Positions 18,136 through 28,034 of a stretch of 64,000 bases of DNA are shown one piece after another (position 1 is the stretch's first letter; every line of letters starts with the position of its first letter). Source of the stretch: Chitinophagaceae bacterium. GTDB taxonomy: Bacteria; Bacteroidota; Bacteroidia; Chitinophagales; Chitinophagaceae. Below the pieces are notes generated by a model, which worked only from the letters and a program-made list of their open reading frames with translations, was not told the origin of the DNA and did not search any database. The DNA is taken from the NCBI GenBank assembly GCA_023229465.1, contig JALNZE010000013.1, positions 23,150 to 87,149 on the forward strand. The letters run 5' to 3'. The translations under genes and the position numbers were made by a program.

Positions 18136-18300
18136 AGAGGGGGTTGTTTAGAATGAAAAGCGGCCAGGTACCGGGCGCCGGTTTCTGGATGCCGGTTATA
18201 AGTTATTGATAGTTTGATAACGGATACAAGATACAATATTGGTGTTGCCGAAAGTATTACCTGATTTTTCCGATACCTTTAAAAATACAAAATACAACTT
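18136..18300. promoter_or_regulatory. Divergent promoter region of two peptide transporters
   Basis: This 165-bp gap must drive both the OPT gene (minus) and the POT gene (plus). A -7-like TACCTTTA is seen at 18274-18281 on the plus strand (one mismatch to TAnnTTTG). No clear operator was recognised. Confidence 0.4.
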
Positions 18301-19770
18301 ATGAGTGAAATTCTAAGCGGGCCCAAAAAAACCGGGATGCCTAAGGCGGTACCTTATATTATCGGGAATGAAGCTGCTGAAAGGTTTAGTTTCTATGGTA
18401 TCCGTTCTATCATGAGCACTTTTCTGGTGGCGCAGTTCTTTAATCCTACCATGAACCCTATGTTACAGGGGATAGCCGAGGCAAAGTCTAATGAAATGGT
18501 ACACCTCTTCGTAACCCTTGCCTATTTTATGCCCCTGGTGGGCGGTATTCTTGCCGATTGGTTTTTTGGAAAATATAAAGTGATCCTGTATGTATCCATA
18601 CTGTATGCGGTTGGCAACCTGGTATTGGCATTTTCAACCCATAATCTGACTTTTTTCTCTATCGGACTGGTGGTGATTGCAGCGGCGGCAGGCGGTATTA
18701 AATCATGCGTATCGGCCAATGTGGGAGACCAGTTTGATAAATCGAATGAACACCTCCTGTCTAAAATGTATGGCTGGTTTTATTTTACCATCAACACGGG
18801 TTCTATCGTTTCTACTTTGTTGATACCCATTGTCTATAATAAGTACGGGCCTGAATGGGCTTTTGGTATACCCGGTATATTAATGTGTTTGGCAACCCTT
18901 ATTTTTTGGATGGGCAGAAAAAAATATGTGCGGGTACCCCCGTCTGGTACCAAAAGAGAAAATTTTATGGTCATCAGTTTTTTTGCCCTCATTCAATTAT
19001 TCAATAACGCGGTTAACAAGCTGTTCAGAAAAAAAATCATTAGGCCTTTCTGGGAAGAGCTATCGCAAAGAAGGAACTTTTCTGCCAAATCCATTGATGG
19101 CGTACAAGCTGTTTACCGGATACTGATGATCTTTGCTTTCACACCTATCTTCTGGGCATTATGGGATCAAAACCTTGCTGAATGGGTATTACAAGCCAAA
19201 AAACTCGACCTGACCATTTTCGGTTACCAATTATTTGCCGAACAGATTCAGACCTTTAACCCCATTTTTTTGGTAAGCATGATTCCTGTAATGACTTATG
19301 GGGTATTTCCTTTGCTTGAAAAAATGGGACTAAAAGTTACTCCCTTAAAAAAAATAGGCGCCGGTTTGCTGCTAACAGGCATCACATTCGTAATCATCGC
19401 GTTGATACAGGAAAGCATAGATAAAGGCGGGCGCCCCAGTGTTTGGTGGCAGATACTGGCTTACCTGGTATTGGCTATCGCAGAAATCCTGGTATCTATT
19501 ACCTGCCTGGAGTATGCCTATACGCACTCCCCCAAATCCATGAAAAGCACCATGAGCGCCCTATACCTGCTTGGCATTTCAGTAGGCAATTATTTTGATA
19601 GCCTGGTAAACAGGAGTATTGCCCATAATGGTTTTTTTGCGCAATATACCGGAGCCAGATACTATTGGCTGTTCATCGGTATCATCTCTGCCTTTTTTGT
19701 TTTGTACCTCTTTGTAGCCAAAAGGCTCCCGGAAAAAAGTTATGTGGGTTTAGAAGATACGCCATCCTAA
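18301..19770 (+). CDS. POT/PTR family proton-dependent peptide transporter
   Basis: Major-facilitator peptide symporter (POT/NRT1-PTR family) for di- and tripeptides. The N-terminal signature NEAAERFSFYGIRSIMSTFLV includes the ExxERFxYY-like proton-coupling motif (ERFSFYG). LMPLVGGILADWFFGKYKVI matches the MFS motif A region, and a second PTR block is FYFTINTGSIVSTLL. The length of 489 residues fits 12-14 membrane segments. It faces the OPT gene head-to-head, giving a peptide-uptake locus. purD follows on the same strand after 42 bp but is functionally unrelated. Confidence 0.92.
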   Translation: MSEILSGPKKTGMPKAVPYIIGNEAAERFSFYGIRSIMSTFLVAQFFNPTMNPMLQGIAEAKSNEMVHLFVTLAYFMPLVGGILADWFFGKYKVILYVSILYAVGNLVLAFSTHNLTFFSIGLVVIAAAAGGIKSCVSANVGDQFDKSNEHLLSKMYGWFYFTINTGSIVSTLLIPIVYNKYGPEWAFGIPGILMCLATLIFWMGRKKYVRVPPSGTKRENFMVISFFALIQLFNNAVNKLFRKKIIRPFWEELSQRRNFSAKSIDGVQAVYRILMIFAFTPIFWALWDQNLAEWVLQAKKLDLTIFGYQLFAEQIQTFNPIFLVSMIPVMTYGVFPLLEKMGLKVTPLKKIGAGLLLTGITFVIIALIQESIDKGGRPSVWWQILAYLVLAIAEILVSITCLEYAYTHSPKSMKSTMSALYLLGISVGNYFDSLVNRSIAHNGFFAQYTGARYYWLFIGIISAFFVLYLFVAKRLPEKSYVGLEDTPS

Positions 19771-19812
19771 AAAATAAATGGATAGTGTACATTCGCCCTG
19801 CAATTTGTAAAC

Positions 19813-21093
19813 ATGCATATTTTACTACTAGGCTCCGGCGGACGTGAACATGCCCTGGCATGGAAAATGGTTAAAAGTCATCACTGCGATCAACTTTTTA
19901 TCGCACCCGGTAATGCCGGCACTGCTGAATTTGGCGCTAACCTGCCTATTGATATCTCTGATTTCACAGATATAAAAAACGCATGCCTGTTTCATAAGAT
20001 AAATATGCTGGTGGTAGGACCGGAAGAACCATTGGTAGAGGGCATCTATGACTTTTTTCAGGCAGATCCGCAACTGCAACATATTATTGTAGTAGGGCCA
20101 TCAGCAGCGGCGGCACAACTGGAAGGCAGCAAGGCATTCAGTAAAAAATTCATGCAGCGGCATAATATTCCAACAGCGGGTTATGCGGAATTTACTGCCG
20201 GAAATTTTGAAGAAGGAAAAAAATATATTGCTGCGCATAGCCTCCCCATTGTATTAAAAGCGGATGGGCTGGCTGCCGGCAAAGGCGTGGTGATAGCGGC
20301 TTCGCATGATGAAGCGCTGCAGGTGTTTAAAGAAATGATCATTAACAAACAGTTTGGTGAAGCCAGCAGTAAAGTAGTGATTGAAGAATTTTTACAGGGC
20401 ATTGAAGTGAGTGTATTCGCTTTAACGGATGGCGAAGTATACCAGGTAATCGGTCATGCGAAAGACTATAAACGCATAGGCGAAGGGGATACCGGTTTGA
20501 ACACCGGGGGTATGGGCTGTGTAAGTCCCGTTCCCTTCATGGATACAGCATTCATGCGTAAAGTGGAAGAACGCATTATCAAACCAACTATTGATGGGCT
20601 GGCCAAAGAAAAATTAAATTACCACGGCTTTGTTTTTTTTGGTTTGATGAATGTGCAGGGCGAGCCATGGGTGATAGAATACAACTGCCGCATGGGCGAT
20701 CCTGAAACAGAAGTAGTGATGCCATTGCTGCAAACAGATCTTGTTGCATTATTCGCGGCAATGGATAACGGAACATTGGCGGATGCCAATATTTCGTTTG
20801 ATGAAAGAAGTTGTGCCACTGTGATGGCGGTGAGTGGCGGGTATCCGGGAGCCTATCAAAAGAATTTGCCGGTTAACGGATTAGCGGATTGTCGCATGAA
20901 CAATGATTCAATGGTTTTTCATGCAGGCACTAAACAGGTGGGTGATGCAGTGGTAACCAATGGCGGACGCGTACTGGCAGTAACTTCCTATGGAAATACC
21001 CTTGCGGAAGCCGTAGAAAAATCAAAAACTGTTTTACAAAAAATCTCTTTTGAAGGGATGTACTTTCGGAAGGATATCGGGTATGAATTTTAA
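19813..21093 (+). CDS. purD: Phosphoribosylamine-glycine ligase
   Basis: GAR synthetase: the ATP-dependent joining of phosphoribosylamine and glycine in purine synthesis. The protein starts MHILLLGSGGREHALAWKM, the typical nucleotide-binding N-terminus, and carries VGPEEPLVEGI, the ATP-grasp region LKADGLAAGKGVVIA, and the acidic metal site in VIEYNCRMGDPETEVVMPLL. Length of 426 is normal for monofunctional PurD. No other purine genes are nearby. Confidence 0.97.
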   Translation: MHILLLGSGGREHALAWKMVKSHHCDQLFIAPGNAGTAEFGANLPIDISDFTDIKNACLFHKINMLVVGPEEPLVEGIYDFFQADPQLQHIIVVGPSAAAAQLEGSKAFSKKFMQRHNIPTAGYAEFTAGNFEEGKKYIAAHSLPIVLKADGLAAGKGVVIAASHDEALQVFKEMIINKQFGEASSKVVIEEFLQGIEVSVFALTDGEVYQVIGHAKDYKRIGEGDTGLNTGGMGCVSPVPFMDTAFMRKVEERIIKPTIDGLAKEKLNYHGFVFFGLMNVQGEPWVIEYNCRMGDPETEVVMPLLQTDLVALFAAMDNGTLADANISFDERSCATVMAVSGGYPGAYQKNLPVNGLADCRMNNDSMVFHAGTKQVGDAVVTNGGRVLAVTSYGNTLAEAVEKSKTVLQKISFEGMYFRKDIGYEF

Positions 21094-21162
21094 AGTCCGT
21101 AAGTCATGAGCCGTCAGTCCTGAGACAATTTTCGATTCCCCCCAAAAAATCAGTATTTTGGC

Positions 21163-21193
21163 TTTGTTTATTAACTAATATCAGTCACCTTTG
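21163..21193 (+). promoter_or_regulatory. Promoter of the mre-mrd cluster
   Basis: TTTG at 21163-21166 and CACCTTTG at 21186-21193 are separated by exactly 19 bases, the spacing of the Bacteroidota primary promoter (TTTG-N19-TAnnTTTG), with one mismatch in the -7 box. The mreB ATG lies 37 bases downstream. Confidence 0.55.
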
Positions 21194-21230
21194 CATTCAT
21201 TGATTAACACATTCGAACTTTTTATATACA

Positions 21231-22256
21231 ATGGGATTGTTTAACTTTTTCACACAGGAGATTGCCATGGACCTGGGTACAGCCAATACCCTGATTATAC
21301 ATAATGATGAGGTAGTGGTGAATGAACCCTCGATTATTGCCCTTAACAGGAACAATATGAAAGAGGTATTGGCCGTGGGCAAAAAAGCCCTGATGATGCA
21401 CGAAAAGACCCATGAAAGTATTCGTACCGTAAGGCCCCTGAAAGATGGTGTGATTGCCGACTTTAATGCCGCCGAACTGATGATCAGGGAGTTGATCAAA
21501 ATGATTTATCCCAAAAAGCCCCTGTTTCCACCAAGCTGGCGCATGGTAATCTGTATTCCTTCTTCCATTACTGAAGTGGAAAAGCGTGCCGTAAGAGATA
21601 GTGCCGAGCAAGCCGGAGCCAAGGAAGTATATATGATTCATGAACCTATGGCAGCAGCCCTGGGTATTGGTATAGATGTAGAAGAGCCGGTTGGCAATAT
21701 GATCATTGATATTGGGGGTGGTACTACGGGTATCACCGTGATCGCGCTGGCAGGTATCGTATGCGACCAGAGTATCCGTATCGCGGGGGATGAATTTACC
21801 GCGGATATTATGGAGGCCCTTCGCCGTTATCATAGTTTATTAATTGGTGAACGTACAGCAGAGCAGATAAAGATCAATGTGGGAGCGGCTATGAAGGACC
21901 TGGACAATCCTCCGGATGATTTGCCCGTTAATGGTCGTGACCTGGTTACCGGCATACCCAAACAGATCATGGTGAGCTACCAGGAAATTGCCGAAGCGTT
22001 AGATAAAAGTATTTTCAAAATTGAAGAGGCCATCCTCAAAGCCCTGGAAACTACCCCTCCTGAATTGGCTGCCGATATATACCGCAGGGGTTTATACCTG
22101 ACCGGTGGTGGCGCCCTTTTACGGGGCCTGGATAAAAGGTTAAGCGCCAAAATAAAATTGCCCGTACATGTTGCCGATGATCCGCTGAAAAGTGTGGTTC
22201 GCGGTACCGGACTGGCCCTGAAGAATTACCAGCGTTTTCCATTTATTATGAGATAG
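21231..22256 (+). CDS. mreB: Rod shape-determining protein MreB
   Basis: Actin-like ATPase that forms membrane-bound filaments and guides the elongasome. The phosphate-1 loop is AMDLGTANTLI, the phosphate-2 motif is IIDIGGGTTGITVIAL, and the adenosine site is LTGGGALLRGLDKRL. The N-terminal MGLFNFF is an amphipathic membrane-binding segment. Length of 341 residues is normal. It is the first gene of mreB-mreC-mreD-mrdA-rodA and has the best-matching promoter in the window. Confidence 0.97.
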   Translation: MGLFNFFTQEIAMDLGTANTLIIHNDEVVVNEPSIIALNRNNMKEVLAVGKKALMMHEKTHESIRTVRPLKDGVIADFNAAELMIRELIKMIYPKKPLFPPSWRMVICIPSSITEVEKRAVRDSAEQAGAKEVYMIHEPMAAALGIGIDVEEPVGNMIIDIGGGTTGITVIALAGIVCDQSIRIAGDEFTADIMEALRRYHSLLIGERTAEQIKINVGAAMKDLDNPPDDLPVNGRDLVTGIPKQIMVSYQEIAEALDKSIFKIEEAILKALETTPPELAADIYRRGLYLTGGGALLRGLDKRLSAKIKLPVHVADDPLKSVVRGTGLALKNYQRFPFIMR

Positions 22257-22290
22257 ATTATAGATGGTATCTATCCACTAATTCCCGTTT

Positions 22291-23142
22291 GTGAAAAACA
22301 TCTTCCTCTTCATACGCCGCTACTTCAACTTCCTCAGCTTTCTGCTGTTACAGGTAGCAGCTATTGTAATGCTGAGTAGCGCCAGTAAAACACACGATTC
22401 ATTTTTTTCTTCCCTTGCCAATGAAGTAACAGGTAGTATCAATAAGCGATACAGCGGGTTTCGTGAATATTTTACATTGAAAGAAACTAACCGGGTATTG
22501 TCTGAAGAAAATGCCCGCTTGAAAAACGGGCTACCATCAAACTTTCTGCCGGTGAATGACGGAAAGACTTACTTCCTGGACACGCTGACAAGAGATACAC
22601 TTGGCCATTATCGTAAATTCACTTACCTGCCCGCCAGGGTTGTGGGCAATACCTATACTTTGCAGTCTAATTTTATTACCCTTGAAAGAGGAACAGAACA
22701 GGGTGTAAAAAAAGGAATGGCCGTAGTTGGATCAGCCGGTATTGTGGGGGTTGTTGTTGAAACCAGCAGTAATTTCAGCAAAGTAATGAGCCTGTTGCAC
22801 CGTAACAGTAAAGTAAGCGCCATGCTGAAAAAAGATCATACTGCCGGCAGTATTGAATGGGATGGAAATGACCCTTCTTACCTCACATTGAAAAATGTAA
22901 CAAAAGGAGCAAAAATAAATAAGGGTGATACAGTATTAACCAGCACTTACTCATCCAATTTCCCATCCGGACTGAGGATAGGAACCATTGCTGAAATTGA
23001 TGCTGACCCGGCTAGTAATTTTTATACGCTAAAAATAAAAACAGCCACTAATTTTTTCAGCATCCAGTATGTTTACCTGATAGAAAACACCAGGTACATT
23101 GAACAGGTACAGTTAGAAACAAACACACCCAAAAATCCATGA
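22291..23142 (+). CDS. mreC: Rod shape-determining protein MreC
   Basis: Bitopic periplasmic scaffold linking MreB to PBP2. One N-terminal membrane segment (about 14-30) is followed by a short coiled coil (ETNRVLSEENARLKNG). Two beta domains follow, with LPARVVGNTYTLQSNFITLERGTEQGVKKGMAVVG and GTIAEIDADPASNFYTLKIK typical of MreC. The start is GTG at 22291. The gene ends by overlapping mreD by 4 bp, so coupled translation is likely. Confidence 0.93.
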   Translation: MKNIFLFIRRYFNFLSFLLLQVAAIVMLSSASKTHDSFFSSLANEVTGSINKRYSGFREYFTLKETNRVLSEENARLKNGLPSNFLPVNDGKTYFLDTLTRDTLGHYRKFTYLPARVVGNTYTLQSNFITLERGTEQGVKKGMAVVGSAGIVGVVVETSSNFSKVMSLLHRNSKVSAMLKKDHTAGSIEWDGNDPSYLTLKNVTKGAKINKGDTVLTSTYSSNFPSGLRIGTIAEIDADPASNFYTLKIKTATNFFSIQYVYLIENTRYIEQVQLETNTPKNP

Positions 23143-23672
23143 GCATACTGCTGAAAAATATTATTCGTTTTGTGTTGTTAATTCTGTTCCAGGTGTTTAT
23201 CCTGAACCAGATTCCACCATTGCACCAGTTCATTGTACCCTATCTATACTTCATCTATATACTCTGGCTTCCTTTTCAAATTAATCGTTTTTGGTTACTG
23301 GTGATCGGTTTTATTTTGGGCCTTAGCTTAGATTATTTTACAGGCACACCCGGTTTGCATGCGGCACCCTGTGTATTGATTGCCTATATCAGGCCCTTTT
23401 TGCTTAACCTGCTCATCCCCAAAGAAACCACTGAACAGAGTTATATAGAGCCAGGTTATAAAAGTATGGGCTGGGCGCCGTATGCATTATATGCCGGAGT
23501 ACTCACATTTATTCACCATTTCTATTTGGTACTGATTGAATGGCTGCAGTTTGGTGATTTTGTTTATTTCATCGGTAAAGTAACCGGTACCACAGCCATC
23601 AGCCTATTGATGATTTCCCTGGCAGAGATGCTGTTTAACCGGAAAGGCCGCCTTCGTACGAATGCCGCATAG
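23139..23672 (+). CDS. mreD: Rod shape-determining protein MreD
   Basis: Small polytopic membrane protein of the elongasome, with about five or six hydrophobic segments over 177 residues. Family assignment rests on hydrophobic layout, the FILGLSLDYFTGTPGLHAAPCVLIAYIRPF stretch that resembles MreD region 2, and its place overlapping mreC by four bases (ATGA). Confidence 0.87.
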   Translation: MSILLKNIIRFVLLILFQVFILNQIPPLHQFIVPYLYFIYILWLPFQINRFWLLVIGFILGLSLDYFTGTPGLHAAPCVLIAYIRPFLLNLLIPKETTEQSYIEPGYKSMGWAPYALYAGVLTFIHHFYLVLIEWLQFGDFVYFIGKVTGTTAISLLMISLAEMLFNRKGRLRTNAA

Positions 23673-23802
23673 AGAATACAGGCGGCCCATCCACAAGTAT
23701 TAATAACTTTTTTAAAAAAGATTGATGCAAAGCTTGTGTCAATTCAGCAACTTTGTACAGATACGGTTCATATCAGCAATTTCATCTTCTTAGAAAACAA
23801 AC

Positions 23803-25911
23803 ATGCCGGCATTTAATCAAAGCAGAGGGGGTATTATACAGATCATTTTTGCCGTTGTTTTTATAGTGATTCTTGGGCAATTGATTAATCTGCAGTTGTT
23901 TTCTGTCAAATACAAGCTGGCAGCGGAAAGTAATGCCATCTTCCGTAAAGTGGTCTACCCGGACAGAGGTATCATTTTCGACAGAAAAAGGAAAGCCATA
24001 CTGGAAAATACCATTAGCTACGATCTTGTTGTAATCCCATCAGAAACGAAAGGTATTGATACAATGTCTTTATGCGGGTTATTAAACATTGATGCCGCTG
24101 AGTATAAAAAAAGGATGCGCGATATCATCTTCAAAACAGGAAATGTTCGCATCGGTGTTTTTGAAACACTGTTATCGCCCGAAACGTATGCCCGCCTGAA
24201 TGAGAATATTTACAAGTTTCCCGGATTTTCTCTAACGGAACGTTCTGTAAGAAGTTATCCTTACCATATCGCGGCCCATGTATTGGGGTATGTTGCGGAA
24301 GTGGATACCAGTTTCCTCCGCAGGCATAAAGACGAAGGATATTTAATGGGTGATTATGCCGGCTTTACGGGATTAGAAAGATCGTATGAAAAAGTATTGA
24401 TGGGACAAAGAGGCGTAAAAAACTTTATCCGGGATAATAAAAGCCGCATCCAGGGTTCGTACGAGAACGGGGTTTATGACACAACCGCCATTGCCGGAAA
24501 AAACATACATACCAGTCTTGATGTTGAGCTGCAAAAACTGGGTGAACAGTTAATGACTAATAAAGTAGGTAGTATTGTAGCGATCGACCCTAAAACGGGG
24601 GGCATCTTATGTATGGTTAGTGCCCCAACCTATGATCCCAATTTCCTTACGGGTAACCAGAGAAGAAAACATTTCGCGGAACTGTTTCTCGATCCGCGAA
24701 ACCCTTTTAATAACAGGGGTATGGGCACTTATTACTCACCGGGATCTACTTTTAAAACAGTGGTAGGTATTGTTGGTTTAACAGAGGGTGTAATTGATGC
24801 GAGAACAACGGTTACCTGTAACGGATATTTTGCGGGCTGTGGTACCGGAAGGCCCAAATGCCTGGATAAAGGAACTTTCGTTTTTAAAGAAGCGGTTGCA
24901 CATAGTGATAATACGTATTTTTCAACAGTATATAAAAGAACACTCGACCAACCAAGATATGGTGGTGCAGACAGTGCATTAAAGGTATTTAACCGTTACG
25001 CTTATTCATTTGGCCTGGGCAGGAAATTAGGAATCGATCTCCCGTCAGAAAAAAGAGGCAATATTCCTGTTTCTTCCGATTATCGAAAAATTTTTGGCCC
25101 GAGATGGCACTCCTGTAATGTAATATCCAACGCTATTGGGCAGGGCGAAGTGAATACCACCCTCGTGCAGTTAGCCAATGTAATGGCCATCATAGCCAAT
25201 AAAGGCTGGTATTATACCCCTCACCTGGTTGATTCAATAGAAGGAGGCGATGACTACCAGTTACTGGATGCATTTAAAACGAAACATTATACAGATAAAA
25301 ATATTCCTGATTCTATTTTTGAGGCCGTTCAGGATGGCATGCAGGCGGTGGTAGATTATGGTACAGCCGTTAGATCGAAAATACCGGGTATCACCGTTTG
25401 TGGCAAAACAGGTACTGTTGAAAACTATGCCAAGGTAAACGGGCGGATGGAACCACAGGTGGACCATTCATTTTTTGGCGCATTCGCCCCCAGGGAAAAC
25501 CCCAAAATTGCTATCGCGGTTATCTGTGAAAATGCGGGACAAGGTGCATGGAACGCGGCCCCTATTGCCAGTTTATTGATAGAAAAATATTTACGGGATT
25601 CAATTACAGGAAAGGAAAGACAGGCAAAAGTGGAGGAGTTTACCAATAAAAACCTGATACCCCGGTTAATGCGTTTGGCAATGGCCAAAAGAGACTCCTT
25701 ACAACAGGTTAAAGAGGCCCAGCTATTACTGCAGCAACGCATCAGCAGAGAGGGCAACGACTCGGCAGATATGGAAGAAAATGTAGAACCTGAAACAAAG
25801 CCGGCGCCCGCTAAACCCGTTAACCGCCCTTTACCAAAAAAGAAAACAGGTACACCTGCCATACTGATTAATGAAGATAAAAAGAATAAAAAGAATTACA
25901 GGATAAGCTAA
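23803..25911 (+). CDS. mrdA: Penicillin-binding protein 2
   Basis: Elongation-specific class B transpeptidase (PBP2). One N-terminal membrane anchor (about 12-30) is followed by the pedestal domain with VVYPDRGIIFDRKRKAILEN and YPYHIAAHVLGYVAEV. The transpeptidase domain carries STFK (315-318), SDN (368-370) and KTG (535-537). A long basic, proline-rich C-terminal tail of about 70 residues (from about 630) is less usual and probably disordered. A 130-bp gap separates it from mreD, with a possible internal promoter (CAACTTTG at 23748). It overlaps rodA by one base. Confidence 0.95.
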   Translation: MPAFNQSRGGIIQIIFAVVFIVILGQLINLQLFSVKYKLAAESNAIFRKVVYPDRGIIFDRKRKAILENTISYDLVVIPSETKGIDTMSLCGLLNIDAAEYKKRMRDIIFKTGNVRIGVFETLLSPETYARLNENIYKFPGFSLTERSVRSYPYHIAAHVLGYVAEVDTSFLRRHKDEGYLMGDYAGFTGLERSYEKVLMGQRGVKNFIRDNKSRIQGSYENGVYDTTAIAGKNIHTSLDVELQKLGEQLMTNKVGSIVAIDPKTGGILCMVSAPTYDPNFLTGNQRRKHFAELFLDPRNPFNNRGMGTYYSPGSTFKTVVGIVGLTEGVIDARTTVTCNGYFAGCGTGRPKCLDKGTFVFKEAVAHSDNTYFSTVYKRTLDQPRYGGADSALKVFNRYAYSFGLGRKLGIDLPSEKRGNIPVSSDYRKIFGPRWHSCNVISNAIGQGEVNTTLVQLANVMAIIANKGWYYTPHLVDSIEGGDDYQLLDAFKTKHYTDKNIPDSIFEAVQDGMQAVVDYGTAVRSKIPGITVCGKTGTVENYAKVNGRMEPQVDHSFFGAFAPRENPKIAIAVICENAGQGAWNAAPIASLLIEKYLRDSITGKERQAKVEEFTNKNLIPRLMRLAMAKRDSLQQVKEAQLLLQQRISREGNDSADMEENVEPETKPAPAKPVNRPLPKKKTGTPAILINEDKKNKKNYRIS

Positions 25912-27248
25912 TGAATAATCGTAATAATATATCGCAGGGAGTTGACTGGACAATCATCTGGCTATATGCCATACTGGTGTTGATAGGCATTCTTTGCATT
26001 TTTATGGTAGAGTACAGAACCGATACCGATTGGCTGCAAACATTTCTTAGTGGCAAAACAAATTACAGCAGGCAGTTGATTTTTGCAGGTCTTTGTACCA
26101 TCATTGCCACCTTTATATTATTAACCGATAGCAAATTATTTACCGCATTGGCCAACCTCCTCTATGCTTTCGGCATTTTACTGATGCTGGCTACTTTTGT
26201 TTTTGGCCGGAATATCAGCGGATCTAAAAGCTGGATACCCATTGGTGGCGGCTTTAATCTTCAGCCGGCAGAGTTATGCAAGATTTTTACCGCATTGGCA
26301 TTGGCTAAATTTTTATCCAGGCAGGAAACGGATTTTAGTAAACTCAAATCACAATTGATCGCAGGCCTGATAGTTGTGGCGCCTGCCGTACTGTCTATTT
26401 TGCAACACGAATTAGGGCTGGCCCTTGTTTACTCAGCCTTTTTAATGGCTATGTACCGTGAAGGTTTACCCGCGCAGATATTGATCTTTGCCTCTTCGTT
26501 CGGCATACTGGTTATTGCCACCCTTATTCTTGATCCAAATATTTTGGCCCTCGCCTTAACTATTATTGCAGGCATCATTTTTTTCCTGGTACGCAAACAA
26601 AACAGAAAGAGTAAAAGCCTGCTGGTAATGATTGTAAGCATTTGGTTATTATGCGTAGGCACACAAAGATTTGTGGTACCCTATATATTTAACAATGTGC
26701 TGGAATGTTACCAAAGTACGCGTATTTACAGCATGGTGGGCAGAGAATATGATTGTACGCTGAATAAAAAATCAGAAAGAAAATCAGGGGAGAAAGCGGT
26801 AAGAAAGCCCGATGATTATAATGTGAGACAAAGTAAAATTGCCATCGGCTCCGGCGGATTAACGGGCCGTGGATTTTTAAAAGGCACCCAAACCAGGGGT
26901 AAATATGTGCCCGAACAACACACCGATTTTATTTTCACCTCACTCGGCGAAGCCTTTGGTTTTACGGGCTGTGTCATTTTTTTAAGCATCTACCTGTTCC
27001 TTCTCTATCGCATTGTACGAATGGCAGAGCGGCAGCGAAGTACTTTTAGCCGGGTATATGCTTATAGTGTGGCCAGTATACTGTTCTTTCACATAGCCGT
27101 AAATGTGAGTATGACCATTGGTCTCTTCCCGATTGTTGGTATTCCCCTGCCACTGATCAGTTATGGAGGCTCATCACTGCTAACATTTACGGTACTTATT
27201 TTTATTTTATTGCGGCTGGATGCAGACAGGCAAATGGTGTTGAGATAA
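25911..27248 (+). CDS. rodA: Peptidoglycan glycosyltransferase RodA
   Basis: SEDS-family glycosyltransferase that works with PBP2 to polymerise peptidoglycan in the cylinder wall. It has about ten membrane segments. Family motifs are RNISGSKSWIPIGGGFNLQPAELCKI, the large periplasmic loop with KIAIGSGGLTGRGFLKGTQT and VPEQHTDFIFTSLGEAFGF, and the C-terminal GIPLPLISYGGSSLLT. The loop before KIAIGSGG contains a basic insertion (about 280-300). The start overlaps the mrdA stop (TAATG), implying translational coupling. Confidence 0.95.
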   Translation: MNNRNNISQGVDWTIIWLYAILVLIGILCIFMVEYRTDTDWLQTFLSGKTNYSRQLIFAGLCTIIATFILLTDSKLFTALANLLYAFGILLMLATFVFGRNISGSKSWIPIGGGFNLQPAELCKIFTALALAKFLSRQETDFSKLKSQLIAGLIVVAPAVLSILQHELGLALVYSAFLMAMYREGLPAQILIFASSFGILVIATLILDPNILALALTIIAGIIFFLVRKQNRKSKSLLVMIVSIWLLCVGTQRFVVPYIFNNVLECYQSTRIYSMVGREYDCTLNKKSERKSGEKAVRKPDDYNVRQSKIAIGSGGLTGRGFLKGTQTRGKYVPEQHTDFIFTSLGEAFGFTGCVIFLSIYLFLLYRIVRMAERQRSTFSRVYAYSVASILFFHIAVNVSMTIGLFPIVGIPLPLISYGGSSLLTFTVLIFILLRLDADRQMVLR

Positions 27249-27266
27249 ACACAACCTTTTTAGTAT

Positions 27267-28013
27267 ATGCAGATAATCCCACTTTCAGAAGGCTCTTTTA
27301 CAATAGATCAAACCAGGGTTTTCGTTCCTTTCAATACCGGTATGGAAGAACTGAACACGCGCCCCGCGGGAAGCTTGCTGGTAGAGATACAGCCCTTTGT
27401 TATTATTACGGATAATGATATAATTCTGTTAGATACAGGGCTTGGCTATTATGATGCAAGCGGCAAATCTCAATTACATAATAATCTGCTGAGAGCCGGC
27501 ATCAATCCCTCACAGGTTACAAAAGTATTGATGAGTCATTTGCATAAAGACCATGCAGGTGGCATTACCATACAGGACCCTCAAACACCGGAACGTTTTA
27601 TCAGTTTCCCCTATGCAACCTATTTTGTGCAGCGGAGAGAGTTTGATTATGCAATGGAAGTTGGATCAGCCTCTTATATTACCAAAGATTTTACCTTACT
27701 TGATTCATTTAGCAGAGTAGTTTTTCTGGAAGAAGATGAAGGATGGATAGATGGTTATATACGTTATCAATTAACAGGGGCGCACAGTAAATTTCACCAG
27801 GTATTCTGGATTACAGAAAAAGGCCGGACCGCATTTTTCGGCGGCGATGTGGCGCCACAACTGCAACAGATGAAAAACCGTTTCATAGCTAAATATGATT
27901 TCGACGGGAAAAAATGCATGGAGCTGCGCCGGCAATGGTGGCAGCAGGGGCAGGCAGAAAACTGGACTTTTCTGTTTTATCATGATATCAAATCGCCCGT
28001 TTGGCCCGAATAG
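27267..28013 (+). CDS. Metallo-beta-lactamase-fold hydrolase
   Basis: Soluble MBL-fold protein. The zinc motif HxHxDH is HLHKDH, with H91, H93, D95 and H96, preceded by the LLDTGLG block at about 54-60. Later metal ligands are likely the His in GAHSKFHQVF and Asp in FGGDVAP. There is no signal peptide, so it is cytoplasmic. Lactonase or general hydrolase activity is possible; nothing in context fixes the substrate. It follows rodA by 18 bp and may be carried on the same transcript. It is convergent with the Spy-like gene. Confidence 0.85.
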   Translation: MQIIPLSEGSFTIDQTRVFVPFNTGMEELNTRPAGSLLVEIQPFVIITDNDIILLDTGLGYYDASGKSQLHNNLLRAGINPSQVTKVLMSHLHKDHAGGITIQDPQTPERFISFPYATYFVQRREFDYAMEVGSASYITKDFTLLDSFSRVVFLEEDEGWIDGYIRYQLTGAHSKFHQVFWITEKGRTAFFGGDVAPQLQQMKNRFIAKYDFDGKKCMELRRQWWQQGQAENWTFLFYHDIKSPVWPE

Positions 28014-28034
28014 TTTTTACACAATCAAACAGGA

